Positions 1 through 7,936 of a stretch of DNA of 14,378 nt are shown here, in pieces; the first letter of the stretch is position 1; each line of letters starts with the position of its first letter. The notes beneath the pieces were generated by a model that was not told the origin of the DNA, made no database searches, and saw nothing but the letters and a program-made list of their open reading frames with translations. The translations under genes were made by a program, and so were the position numbers. The DNA is from Deltaproteobacteria bacterium (GTDB taxonomy: Bacteria > Desulfobacterota > Binatia > Binatales > Binataceae), in NCBI GenBank assembly GCA_021780585.1, contig JAJXYM010000058.1, positions 1-14,378 on the forward strand, read 5' to 3'.

Positions 1-516
1 GGCGGCTTCGGGCGGCGGCGCGGCTTCCACCGGCGCCGCCGCGCCCGGCGTCGGCATCAGCGACGTCCCCACGCCGTAATCATAGACCAGCTCGCCGCCC
101 TTGTAGCCCTGATAGATAATCGCGATTAGACCGAGCACGGCGGCGATTAGATAGAGCGGGCGCGACCCGTGCAGAAAACCGATAAACTCCACGCCGAGGC
201 GCCATAGCGCCAATCCGGCGAAGACCCACGGCAGGATATCGCCCAACTGTGCGTGCGTATGCAGAACGTCCTTGGCCGGGCCTTGCAGATCTTTCCAGAC
301 CCGATCGGCCTCCCATCCGCCCGTCAGATTCGAGCAAGCCGCCGCGCCCGCGCCCAGAATCATCAGGGATAGCGCCATGTAGCGCATCCATTGGCGCGAC
401 GAAAACAGACTGGCGACGAGATCGGTCAGTACGCCAATCACGATCAGCGCGACGGTGAAGTGATCGACGAAGGGATGGAGTTGCATGGCCTTGAGCGTGT
501 CGATAAGCGCTTGCAT
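1..516 (-). CDS. DUF2231 family membrane protein (partial, C-terminus off the left edge)
   Basis: The minus-strand frame is open from an ATG at 514-516 through the left edge (172 codons, no stop). It is preceded by AGGAG (522-526) at 5-nt spacing, which fixes the start. The protein opens MQALIDTLKAMQLHPFVDHF, a short soluble N-terminus with the HP..DHF motif typical of DUF2231. Four hydrophobic helices follow, at about residues 20-38, 47-65, 91-115 and 121-139. The fourth runs into GGELVYDYGVG, matching the GG.LVY.YGVG signature I associate with DUF2231. The tail seen here is rich in Ala, Pro and Glu and is probably periplasmic. Family function is not established; members are often found near cytochromes or redox proteins. 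It is separated by 131 bp from the glycosyltransferase-like gene upstream on the same strand, and may be co-transcribed or use its own promoter. Family call is from memory of motifs. Confidence 0.8.
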   Translation of the reverse strand, partial: MQALIDTLKAMQLHPFVDHFTVALIVIGVLTDLVASLFSSRQWMRYMALSLMILGAGAAACSNLTGGWEADRVWKDLQGPAKDVLHTHAQLGDILPWVFAGLALWRLGVEFIGFLHGSRPLYLIAAVLGLIAIIYQGYKGGELVYDYGVGTSLMPTPGAAAPVEAAPPPEAA

Positions 517-583
517 CGGTTCTCCTGCGGTTGCCCGAAATCGGTGGCGGAAGTCCGGACCGCGACGCGCCGCCGCGCCGAAA

Positions 584-614
584 ACTATATCGCAGAGCGT
601 CACGGCCCGCGCAA
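584..614 (-). promoter_or_regulatory. Possible promoter of the DUF2231 gene
   Basis: Read on the minus strand, TATAGT (584-589, 5 of 6 to a sigma-70 -10 box) lies 19 bp downstream of TTGCGC (609-614, a weak -35). The implied transcript start is about 60 nt before the ATG. The spacer is longer than ideal and GC-rich genomes often have diverged promoters, so this is only a candidate. Confidence 0.25.
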
Positions 615-647
615 TTACGCTCCGGCCGGAACGACGGATGGTTCGGA

Positions 648-2342
648 TCAGCCGGGCGGCGTCAGAATCACGGTGGGCGCGGCGGGCCCGATCGGGCGAC
701 GGATCAACGTCGCCTTGCGTGGCGTGATTTCGCCCCAGATTTCGCCGCTGGCGACGAAGCGCGCAATCCGGCTGGCGTCAGCGGTCGCCAAGTCCGGACG
801 CCACGCCTCGCTATAGTCGAATTGCCGGACCGTCGCTTCGGACGACACGGGCGGCGCGGCGGCGTCTTCGACAGCGATTACGGAGGCGATCGCGGGGTCC
901 GAAACCGGCCGCAAATCCCGCAGATACCAGCGGATTTCGGGCGCGACCGCGCCCAGATACGCGACCGTCGCGGCCTCGGGCGGAAGTCCCGCCGCGGCCG
1001 CGCGCGCGTAACGGCGAACGGTCGGGAGGGTCGCGCCGTCACTCCAGAAGAGATTCGCATGGCGCGCCCATGGGGCCTCGGTCGGGTCGGGCGTTGCGTG
1101 GACGAAATCGGCGAGCCCACCGGCATAAAGCGTGATTGCCGCGAGCAGCGCCAGCGGAATCCAGACATAGCGCCAGAATTCGCTGCGATGCAGCCAGTTG
1201 AAGCCGATCGCGCCAATCATCGCCATCGGCAGCAGCATCACGAGGATTCGCGCCGGTTCGCGCGCGGGCATCCACAGCCCCCACGCCAGCGCTCCCACCG
1301 CCCACATCAGGCACCACGCGGCAAAGCGCGACCGGACCCGTAGCGTCAGGATAATTCCCACGCCGGCCGCGGCCATCAGCACGATCAGGAACTCGTAGAG
1401 TCCGGCGATCGGCAGATAGAACGCGACTCCGGCCTTGAGGCCGGCCCGGCCGGCGCCGGGCATCAGTTCCGACGCGGTCGCGATCAGCCGGTCGGGTTTG
1501 AAGCCGTCTACGAGCGTCAGGCGCGAAACCGCCCAGGCCGCCGGCGCGGCCACGATCACGGTCGCCAGATGCGCGCCATAACGGTCGAGCCAGACCTGAA
1601 TCCTGAGCATCAGATTGCGCCCGGTAACGGCGTCCCAGAGGCCGAGCGGAAGCATCGCGGCGACGAAGATTATGCCGGTCGCGAGTCCGCTGATATCGGC
1701 CGCGGCCATCAATCCGCCCGCGATTCCGAGCATCGCGGCGCGCCGCCGGCTGGGACGCGCCCGCAGCGCCATGAACAGATTGATCGTCGCCAGCGCCATC
1801 GCGGACGCGACCAATGGAGTCGCGCAAGCCCGCGAATACCAGGTAACAGCGGGCGAAATCGCCAGGATCGCGGCGAGTCCGAGCGCGCCGGCGCGGCCGA
1901 TATAACCGCGCATCTCGAACGCCATCACGATCAGCAGCAGACCCGCGATCGCGTAGGCGGCCCGCGCGGCGCAATCGCCGGCGCCGGTGAAATTGAACAG
2001 CGCCCCGGTCAGCGCGTCGATCCATCCGCCGGCGCCGGGAGAGTGGACGATCGGCAGATGCGAGCCAATGCCCGCGAGGTTGAACGCGGCGATCGCACGG
2101 CGCGCCTCGCCGGCGTCAAGCGGCCGCGCGCCCAATCCGATCAGCCGCGAGGCGACCACGTAGAGCGCAATCAAGGCCCATCCGAGATGCTCGATAGTGA
2201 CGACCTGAAGCGGGCGTTCGAGCCGCTCCCGCCCGCGATCGCGTGGTTGATCGGTCCGCGGCGGCGGCGGCGGCGCGCTTTCGCCCGCTTCGAGTCCCAG
2301 CCGCCATTCGCTCCCGTGCTCTTTCGATTCCGCGCTGGCCAC
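648..2342 (-). CDS. Agl23/GT-C-like polytopic membrane glycosyltransferase family protein
   Basis: 564 aa. Residues 1-45 are a hydrophilic, charged tail with a six-proline run (24-29). From residue 54 the protein is a chain of roughly a dozen hydrophobic helices. The first helix ends in a loop with LDAGEARRA (76-84), the place where GT-C enzymes carry their acidic catalytic or metal-binding residues (D77 and E80 are candidates). A later segment reads SPAVTWYSRA, resembling the conserved SP....YSR motif of the TIGR03663/Agl23 and GT39 groups. About 150 residues at the C-terminus are soluble, with W and Y residues, as in that family. The likely role is transfer of a sugar from a polyprenyl-linked donor at the membrane; donor and acceptor are unknown. 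The start is GTG (2340-2342). It is the only usable start after an in-frame upstream stop and has no obvious Shine-Dalgarno sequence. Family assignment is by motif memory; an O-antigen-ligase-like or other GT-C protein is the alternative. Confidence 0.7.
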   Translation of the reverse strand: MASAESKEHGSEWRLGLEAGESAPPPPPRTDQPRDRGRERLERPLQVVTIEHLGWALIALYVVASRLIGLGARPLDAGEARRAIAAFNLAGIGSHLPIVHSPGAGGWIDALTGALFNFTGAGDCAARAAYAIAGLLLIVMAFEMRGYIGRAGALGLAAILAISPAVTWYSRACATPLVASAMALATINLFMALRARPSRRRAAMLGIAGGLMAAADISGLATGIIFVAAMLPLGLWDAVTGRNLMLRIQVWLDRYGAHLATVIVAAPAAWAVSRLTLVDGFKPDRLIATASELMPGAGRAGLKAGVAFYLPIAGLYEFLIVLMAAAGVGIILTLRVRSRFAAWCLMWAVGALAWGLWMPAREPARILVMLLPMAMIGAIGFNWLHRSEFWRYVWIPLALLAAITLYAGGLADFVHATPDPTEAPWARHANLFWSDGATLPTVRRYARAAAAGLPPEAATVAYLGAVAPEIRWYLRDLRPVSDPAIASVIAVEDAAAPPVSSEATVRQFDYSEAWRPDLATADASRIARFVASGEIWGEITPRKATLIRRPIGPAAPTVILTPPG

Positions 2343-2532
2343 GTCCGAAACCGCTATTTGCCGCGCAACGCATTGTCAACCGAATGGTCCGAGGACGCCG
2401 CCGCGCGTGCTATCCCGAAAACCCTTAATCGAACCGTAATGGGAATTTAGCGCGGCCCGTGTGCGCAAAGGCGCAGTCGCGGCTTGAGCGGCGCCGCGAT
2501 GCGGCTATGCTGGAGGATTCGGACGTGCGGCG
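2343..2532. other. Divergent intergenic spacer between glycosyltransferase and ABC operon
   Basis: 190 bp with no supportable gene. On the plus strand TTGAGC (2484-2489), a 16-bp spacer and TATGCT (2506-2511) form a weak sigma-70-like promoter. A GGAGG (2512-2516) lies 16 nt before the permease ATG, further than normal Shine-Dalgarno spacing. The minus-strand TTGACA is listed separately. Confidence 0.5.
2351..2379 (-). promoter_or_regulatory. Possible promoter of the glycosyltransferase gene
   Basis: On the minus strand a perfect TTGACA (2374-2379) is followed 17 bp later by TAGCGG (2351-2356), a poor -10. If used, the transcript would begin within a few bases of the GTG at 2342. This is an inference from consensus matching only. 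Confidence 0.25.
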
Positions 2533-4260
2533 ATGGCGACGGATACGATCACGGCTCGGCGATTGACCAACGGGATTATCGCATTCCTGTTGATCGCCGT
2601 ATTCGTGGCGCTGTTTTTCGCCTATCAGCATCACGGCGCGAAGCTGCACGCGCCGCGGCTGCACGTCTCGGCCCGCAATCTGCCCTATTACGCCGCCTGC
2701 TCGTTCCTGCGGATGCTCGCGGCATACGCCGTCTCGCTCGTCTTTGCGCTGGTCTACGGATTGCTGGCCGGAACCAGCCGCGCCTACGAGCGCGTGCTGA
2801 TTCCGGTGATCGATATCGCGCAATCGGTGCCGGTGGTCGGTTTTTTTCCCGCCGCGATCTATTTTTTCGTCGCGCTCGCGCACGGCAGCCGCTTCGGGGT
2901 CGAGATGGCGGCGGTGTTCCTGATCTTCACCAGTCAGGCGTGGAACATGGCGCTCGGCGTCTACGAGGCGGTGCGGACGCTGCCGGGCGATTCGGTCGAG
3001 GCGCTGGAGGTGTTCGGGGCCAGCGGATGGCTCAAGCTGAAACGCCTGCTGCTACCCGCCTGCGTGCCGAAGCTGGTCTACAATTCGATCCTGTCGTGGG
3101 TGACGGGATGGTATTACATCATCGCCTGCGAAATTATCACCGCCGGTCCCGCCCGTTACCAGTTGCCCGGCCTCGGCAGTTACCTGATGACCGCGCAGGA
3201 CAAGGGCCGCACCGGCGAAATTATCGCCGGCCTGCTGACGCTGCTCACGATTATCATCCTGATGGACGCGATCGTCTGGCAGCCGCTCTCGGTATGGGCC
3301 GAACGCTTCCGCTATGAATTCGCCGCCTCGAGCGAGCCGATCCGATCGCTCGGGATGTTCGACGCGCTGGGCGCGATCGGGCCGATCGTGCTGCGCCTGA
3401 TCCGCGGCGCGACGCGGCCGATCGGCCGCGTTTCGCGACGCGCGTTCGCTTCGGCCCGTCCCTTCAATCCCGCCGAACATCCCGGCCTGCGCCGCGCCGG
3501 ACGGGCGCTGCGTATCGTCGGCCAGAGCGCCATCTTCGCCCTGATCGCGTGGGGCTTGATCGAAGGGCTGGTCGCGCTGATCCGCACGCTGATGCGTCCG
3601 TGGCCGACCGAAGTGCGGCGGATTCCGCTCGCGACTTTGGCCTCGCTCGCGCGGATTATCGTCGCTTACGCGATTTCGCTGGCCTGGACGCTGCCGTGCG
3701 CGATCGCCGCCAGCGAAAATCCGCGCTTCGCCCGCCGGCTCGCGCCGATCGCGGAGATTGTCGGCTCGATGCCGGCGACGGCGCTGTTCCCGCTGATCAT
3801 CGTGTTCGTGATTCGGTTGACGGGCGGCATGAACCTCGTTTCGATCCTGTTGGTGATCACCGGCATGCAATGGTACGTGCTGTTCAATCTGCTCGCCGGC
3901 GTGAGCCAGATTCCCGCCGACCTGAAAGAAGCCGCGCGCTCCTTCGGCCTGAGCCGCGCCGCCACCTGGCGCAAGCTCACGATACCGGCGATGCTGCCCT
4001 CGCTGATCACCGGCAGCATCACCGCGTGGGGCGGCGGATGGAACGCGCTGATCCTTTCGGAATATTTCGTCTATCGCGATCACACCTACCAGGTCTTCGG
4101 TCTCGGCGCGCTGCTCGACGACGCCACCTACCGCACCGACAACTCGCTGATGATCCTGCTCACGCTGCTGTCGATGGTGGTGATCGTGATAGTCTTGAAC
4201 CGGGTCGTCTGGCGCCGGCTTTATGACCTCGCCGCCGACCGTTACCGGATCGAATACTGA
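2533..4260 (+). CDS. ABC transporter, duplicated (fused) permease, NitT/TauT-like anion type
   Basis: 575 aa with two complete BPD_transp_1-type permease halves in one chain. Each half carries the cytoplasmic EAA loop that docks onto the ATPase. The first begins at E156 (EALEVFGASGWLKLKRLLLP) and the second at E466 (EAARSFGLSRAATWRKLTIP), both with the conserved EA...G....I/L.LP pattern. A single hydrophobic anchor (about residues 16-36) precedes the first half. A basic, Arg-rich linker with no membrane segment (about 285-330) joins the halves. This is the architecture of the COG4986 'duplicated permease' group of anion transporters. The ATPase gene follows after 43 bp and a helper domain gene after that; no substrate-binding protein is present, so import of nitrate, sulfonate, cyanate or another anion cannot be decided. 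The ATG is the first start after an in-frame stop (2485-2487); the nearest GGAGG is 16 nt away, so translation initiation may be weak. Confidence 0.88.
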   Translation: MATDTITARRLTNGIIAFLLIAVFVALFFAYQHHGAKLHAPRLHVSARNLPYYAACSFLRMLAAYAVSLVFALVYGLLAGTSRAYERVLIPVIDIAQSVPVVGFFPAAIYFFVALAHGSRFGVEMAAVFLIFTSQAWNMALGVYEAVRTLPGDSVEALEVFGASGWLKLKRLLLPACVPKLVYNSILSWVTGWYYIIACEIITAGPARYQLPGLGSYLMTAQDKGRTGEIIAGLLTLLTIIILMDAIVWQPLSVWAERFRYEFAASSEPIRSLGMFDALGAIGPIVLRLIRGATRPIGRVSRRAFASARPFNPAEHPGLRRAGRALRIVGQSAIFALIAWGLIEGLVALIRTLMRPWPTEVRRIPLATLASLARIIVAYAISLAWTLPCAIAASENPRFARRLAPIAEIVGSMPATALFPLIIVFVIRLTGGMNLVSILLVITGMQWYVLFNLLAGVSQIPADLKEAARSFGLSRAATWRKLTIPAMLPSLITGSITAWGGGWNALILSEYFVYRDHTYQVFGLGALLDDATYRTDNSLMILLTLLSMVVIVIVLNRVVWRRLYDLAADRYRIEY

Positions 4261-4303
4261 GGGGGCTCATCAGCTCGATGCGTGACCCGGACCTGTCCGA
4301 CCC

Positions 4304-5062
4304 ATGGCCCTGCTGGAACTCAGGAACATCTCGAAGAGTTTCCTGCACGCCGCGGGAACCTTGCGCGTGCTCGAAAATCTCTCCTACACGATCGAGGAGG
4401 GCGAATTCGTCGCCGTCGTCGGTCCCTCCGGATGCGGCAAATCGACCATGCTGCGCATCATCAACGGCCTGATGCCGCCGACGTCCGGACAGGTGCTCTA
4501 TCGCGGCCGTCAAACCGACGGCATCAACCTCGAATGCGCGATGGTCTTCCAGTCGTTCGCGCTGATGCCGTGGCTGACGGTCAAGGCCAATATCGAGTTG
4601 GGCCTCGAGGCGCGCGGCGTGGCGCCGATCGAACGCGAAAAGCGCGCCGGCGTCTATATCGACAAGGTCGGCCTCGACGGTTTCGAGGAAGCGTATCCGC
4701 GCGAACTTTCCGGCGGCATGAAGCAGCGCGTCGGCCTGGCGCGCGCGCTCGCGGTCGAACCGCGCCTGCTGCTGATGGACGAGCCGTTCTCGGCGCTCGA
4801 CGCGCTCACCGCGATTACCCTGCGCGAGGAGCTGCTCGAGGTATGGCAGTCCGCCGACATGCCGGTGCATAACATCATCATTGTGACGCACATGATCGAA
4901 GAGGCGGTCGAACTCGCCGATCGGATCCTGGTGCTGGCCTCCGGCCCCGGCCGCCTGGTGGCCGATCTCAAGGTCGATTTGCCGCGCCCGCGCGACCGCC
5001 GCAAGGAGAGCTTCAACGCGCTTACCGACCAGGTTTTCTCGCTGATCGAGGAGCGCGCCTGA
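4304..5062 (+). CDS. ABC transporter ATP-binding protein, NitT/TauT (SsuB/NrtD) type
   Basis: 252 aa, the usual length of a stand-alone ABC ATPase. Visible motifs in order: Walker A GPSGCGKS (40-47), Q-loop Q83 in VFQSFALMPW, signature LSGGM (135-139), Walker B LLLMDE (D159-E160), D-loop SALD and switch histidine H196 in VTHMIEEA. The .MPW sequence after the Q-loop and the MIEEA switch are typical of nitrate/sulfonate/taurine transporters. It should hydrolyse ATP at the inner face of the membrane and drive the fused permease encoded just upstream. No strong Shine-Dalgarno is visible before ATG 4304; the start is supported by the family's normal N-terminus (LLELRNISKSF). Its last base pairs form TGATG with the next gene, indicating translational coupling. 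Confidence 0.93.
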   Translation: MALLELRNISKSFLHAAGTLRVLENLSYTIEEGEFVAVVGPSGCGKSTMLRIINGLMPPTSGQVLYRGRQTDGINLECAMVFQSFALMPWLTVKANIELGLEARGVAPIEREKRAGVYIDKVGLDGFEEAYPRELSGGMKQRVGLARALAVEPRLLLMDEPFSALDALTAITLREELLEVWQSADMPVHNIIIVTHMIEEAVELADRILVLASGPGRLVADLKVDLPRPRDRRKESFNALTDQVFSLIEERA

Positions 5063-5550
5063 TGGCCTCGTCGGCGATCAACCCGATCCCGGATTGCCAT
5101 CTGACGTGGGTCTTCGGCCTGCTCGAGACGCTCGACGACCGCGGCGGACGCGACGACGGCTACAAAATCGCGCGCGACCTGAATTTCAAATTCGGCGACC
5201 TGCTCAAGGTGATGAAGACCGCGGAAATCCTCGGCTTCGTTTCGACGCCCGACGGCGACGTGGTGCTGGAGGCGCTCGGCAAACAATTGATCGAAAGCGA
5301 CGTCAACGAGCGCAAGCTGATCGTCCGTGAACGGCTCAAGACGCTCGGCCTGTTCGCCTATCTGATTCGCCTGCTGCGCGCCCAGGAGGATCGCTCGCTG
5401 GCGCGCGAAGTCGTGCTCGAGCATCTGGCGATGCTGCTGCCGAACGAATCCCCGGAAAAAATGTTCTCGACGATCGTCAACTGGGGACGCTATGCCGAAC
5501 TTTTCGGCTATAACAAGGACGAGGACCGCTTCTATCTCGATCAGGATTGA
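5062..5550 (+). CDS. Stand-alone AAA-associated C-terminal domain protein (AAA_assoc_C-like)
   Basis: 162 aa, soluble, no signal peptide or membrane segment. It resembles the domain (Pfam AAA_assoc_C, COG4754-like) usually found fused to the C-terminus of nitrate/sulfonate-type ABC ATPases. It opens with a winged-helix-like module (LTWVFGLLETLDDRGGRDDGYKIARDL, then FGDLLKVMKTAEILGFVSTPDGDVVLE). A second helical part follows (LGLFAYLIRLLRAQEDRSLAREVVLEHLA) and the chain ends in NWGRYAELFGYNKDEDRFYLDQD, a tail characteristic of this group. The start codon overlaps the ATPase stop by one base (TGATG), so the two are almost certainly made in stoichiometric amounts. A role as a regulatory or assembly domain of the ATPase dimer is inferred from the fused homologues; its actual function is not known. 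Confidence 0.8.
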   Translation: MASSAINPIPDCHLTWVFGLLETLDDRGGRDDGYKIARDLNFKFGDLLKVMKTAEILGFVSTPDGDVVLEALGKQLIESDVNERKLIVRERLKTLGLFAYLIRLLRAQEDRSLAREVVLEHLAMLLPNESPEKMFSTIVNWGRYAELFGYNKDEDRFYLDQD

Positions 5551-5598
5551 TCGCGAACGGCGGTCCCGCGCAAAAACCTGTCGCGGAGGTCAATCGTC

Positions 5599-5973
5599 AT
5601 GCAGTCGAATCCCGAAACCGTCGTCAAGGAATTCTGCAACGCCTGGGCGCGCCTCGATCTCGGCGCGGTCATGGGCTTTTTCGCCGAAGACGCCGTCTAT
5701 CACAACATCCCGATGAAGCCGGCGACCGGCAAGGACGCGATCGGCAAGGTTATCGAGGGGCTGCTCAAGGGCGTCAAGTCGATCGATTTCAAAATCGTGC
5801 ATAGCGCCGCGCACGGCAACGTCGTGATGAACGAGCGGGTCGATTCCTTCGACGCCGGCGGCAAGCATATCTCGCTGCCCGTGATGGGCGTGTTCGAGAT
5901 CGACAGCCACGGCAAGATCAAGGCCTGGCGCGACTACTTCGATCTCGAAATGTACATGAAGCAGTTGCGCTAG
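5599..5973 (+). CDS. Limonene-1,2-epoxide hydrolase-like (SnoaL/NTF2-fold) protein
   Basis: 124 aa, a single cone-shaped NTF2-like domain, slightly shorter than the 149-aa Rhodococcus enzyme. The residues that form the epoxide-opening site of limonene epoxide hydrolase all appear to be conserved in order and spacing. Y34 and N36 (in VYHNIPM) hold the water; R80 and D82 (NERVD) and D112 (WRDYFD) form the Asp-Arg-Asp triad, matching Y53, N55, R99, D101 and D132. It is therefore probably an active hydrolase of a small epoxide rather than a mere SnoaL-like fold; the substrate cannot be told. GGAGG (5585-5589) lies 9 nt before ATG, a clear ribosome binding site. It sits 48 bp after the ABC helper gene and 34 bp before selB, so it may ride on the same transcript without sharing a pathway. 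Confidence 0.82.
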   Translation: MQSNPETVVKEFCNAWARLDLGAVMGFFAEDAVYHNIPMKPATGKDAIGKVIEGLLKGVKSIDFKIVHSAAHGNVVMNERVDSFDAGGKHISLPVMGVFEIDSHGKIKAWRDYFDLEMYMKQLR

Positions 5974-6007
5974 CGGCGCGGGGCCGGCGGTTTCGCGGAC
6001 ATTCGCG

Positions 6008-7936
6008 ATGGCATCACGGGTCGCCCACGCGATTATCGGCGCCGCCGGCCATATCGACCACGGCAAAACCGCGCTGGTGCGCGCGCTCACGGGTCAGGAG
6101 ACCGATCGCCTCAAGGAAGAGCGCGAGCGCGGCATTTCGATCGATCTCGGCTTCGCCTGGTTCGCGCTGCCCGACGGCGGCCGCGCCGGCGTAATCGACG
6201 TTCCCGGCCACGAGCGGTTTATCCGCAACATGCTGGCCGGCGCCCACGGGATCGACCTTGCGCTCTTTACCGTCGCGGCCGATGACGGCGTGATGCCGCA
6301 GTCGGAGGAGCATCTCGACATCCTCCATCTGCTCGGCGTCGGCCGCGGCGTCTTCGTTCTCACCAAGTCGGACCTGGCCGACCGCAAACGGCTCGACGAG
6401 GTGCGCGAGGAAATCGAACTGCTGGCCGAAGGCACGACGCTCGCCGGCGCGCCGATCCTCGAAGTCTCCGCGCTGACCGGGGCCGGAATCGACGCGCTGC
6501 GCGGCGAAATCGTCCGCCTGCTCGACGGCTTCGCGGCGCGCCGTCCGACGGGCCTGTTCCGCCTGCCGGTCGATCGCGCCTTCGTGATCAAGGGTCACGG
6601 CGCGGTGGTGACCGGCACGGCGATGGGCGCGGAGGCGCGCGTCGGCCAGCGGATGCGCGTGCTGCCGGCCAACGCCGAAGTGCGCGTCCGCGCGATCCAG
6701 GTGCATGGCGAATCCGTCGAACAGGCGGGAGTATGCCAGCGGGTCGCGCTCAATCTCGCCGGCGCCGAACGAATCGAACTCCAGCGCGGCGACGTGATCG
6801 CCGATGAGCGGCTCGATTTCGCCACCACGCGGATCGACGCGCGGGTCGAGATTCGCCCCGCCGCCAAACGGCCGCTGCGCAATCAGCAGCGCGTCCGCTT
6901 CTATCTCGGCGCGGCGGAAACCCTCGCGCGCGTGATCGTGCTGGAGGAGCCGGGCGAAATCGCGCCGAAGAAGTCCGCGCTCGCGCAGCTCGTGCTCGAC
7001 CATCCGATGGTCGCGCTGGCCGGGGATCGTTTCGTGTTGCGCGACGAAACCAACGTCCGCACGATCGGCGGCGGCGTCGTGCTCAATCCGCTCGGACGCC
7101 GGGCGCGCCGTCCGCTCGACGCTTACCTGCGCAATCTCGGCGCGCTGCGGGGCGGCTTCGGTCCGGACGCCGTGGCGGCGATGCTCGATCTGCGCGACGA
7201 GCTGGCGACTCCGGCCGCGCGGCTGGCGTTGCTGTTCAATCTGCCGGCGGACGACATTCGCGCCGCGCTTGCCGATCCGCGCTTCGTCCGCCTGACGCTC
7301 GGCGACGAGGAGGGTTTCACCACGGCCGCGCGCTGGGACGAGCTCAAGCGTTTCGCCGCCGCCGCGCTCGCCGAACATCATCGCGCCAATCCGCTCGCGC
7401 CCGGGATGGAGATGGAGGCGATGCGCGAGCGGATGCCGTATGAAATCGCGCCGCGCGCCTTTCGCGCGATGCTCGATCGGCTCTGCCGCGAGACCGGAAT
7501 CGCGCGCGAGGACAGCGTCCTGCGCCTCGCGACGCATCGCGTGCGCCTCGGCGGCGACGCCGGGCGGCTCGGCGAGCGGATCGAGCGGCTGCTGGGCGAG
7601 GCGCGCTTTCAGCCGCCCGATCTGGCGCAGCTCGCCGCGGCGCTCGGGCCGGAAGGTTCGGACCATCCCCGGATGCGCGCGGTGCTGGCCGCGATGGAGC
7701 GCGAGGGCCGCGTCGTCAAGGTCGCGGCCGATCTTTTTTTCGCGCGCGCCGCGCTGGACGACGCGCGCGCGCGGATGGTCGAACGGATCCAGGCCGACGG
7801 CCAAATCACCGCCGCCGGCTTCCGCGACCTGCTTGGGGCCTCGCGCAAGTTCGCGATCGCACTGCTCGACTATTTCGATCATTCCGGCGTGACCGTCCGG
7901 GTCGGCGACGCCCGCAAGCTCCGCGCCGCGCATTAA
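6008..7936 (+). CDS. selB: Selenocysteine-specific translation elongation factor SelB
   Basis: 642 aa. The N-terminal EF-Tu-like GTPase shows G1 GHIDHGKT (14-21), switch I ERERGISIDLGF (38-49), G3 DVPGHE (64-69) and G4 TKSD (119-122), with the SelB-typical IDLGFA sequence. Beta-barrel domains II and III follow (VDRAFVIKGHGAVVTGTAMG). The C-terminal half holds four winged helices that read SECIS RNA; the last one (ITAAGFRDLLGASRKFAIALLDYFDHSGVTVRVGDARKL) is a textbook SelB ending. The protein carries Sec-tRNA to the ribosome at UGA codons followed by a SECIS hairpin. selD, 3.2 kb downstream, contains just such a UGA. There is no strong Shine-Dalgarno before ATG 6008, but the start matches the family N-terminus. 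The TAA stop overlaps, by two bases, the stop of the convergent AAA+ gene. selA and tRNA-Sec are not in the window. Confidence 0.96.
   Translation: MASRVAHAIIGAAGHIDHGKTALVRALTGQETDRLKEERERGISIDLGFAWFALPDGGRAGVIDVPGHERFIRNMLAGAHGIDLALFTVAADDGVMPQSEEHLDILHLLGVGRGVFVLTKSDLADRKRLDEVREEIELLAEGTTLAGAPILEVSALTGAGIDALRGEIVRLLDGFAARRPTGLFRLPVDRAFVIKGHGAVVTGTAMGAEARVGQRMRVLPANAEVRVRAIQVHGESVEQAGVCQRVALNLAGAERIELQRGDVIADERLDFATTRIDARVEIRPAAKRPLRNQQRVRFYLGAAETLARVIVLEEPGEIAPKKSALAQLVLDHPMVALAGDRFVLRDETNVRTIGGGVVLNPLGRRARRPLDAYLRNLGALRGGFGPDAVAAMLDLRDELATPAARLALLFNLPADDIRAALADPRFVRLTLGDEEGFTTAARWDELKRFAAAALAEHHRANPLAPGMEMEAMRERMPYEIAPRAFRAMLDRLCRETGIAREDSVLRLATHRVRLGGDAGRLGERIERLLGEARFQPPDLAQLAAALGPEGSDHPRMRAVLAAMEREGRVVKVAADLFFARAALDDARARMVERIQADGQITAAGFRDLLGASRKFAIALLDYFDHSGVTVRVGDARKLRAAH

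Noticed and set aside
569..2450. Plus-strand frames of 270 and 293 aa opposite the glycosyltransferase gene
   Set aside because: Arg/Gly/His-rich shadow composition without start signals; the minus-strand frame encodes coherent membrane helices.
3052..4083. 343-aa minus-strand frame inside the ABC permease (and similar frames at 4160-5424)
   Set aside because: Shadow of the permease and ATPase genes: hydrophilic, repetitive Arg/Asp/Gln composition and no recognisable motif or ribosome binding site.
6014..7933. 639-aa open frame antisense to selB
   Set aside because: It mirrors selB codon for codon, is rich in Arg, His, Gln and Ala with no domain, and such frames are routine in high-GC DNA. 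SelB is unambiguous on the other strand.
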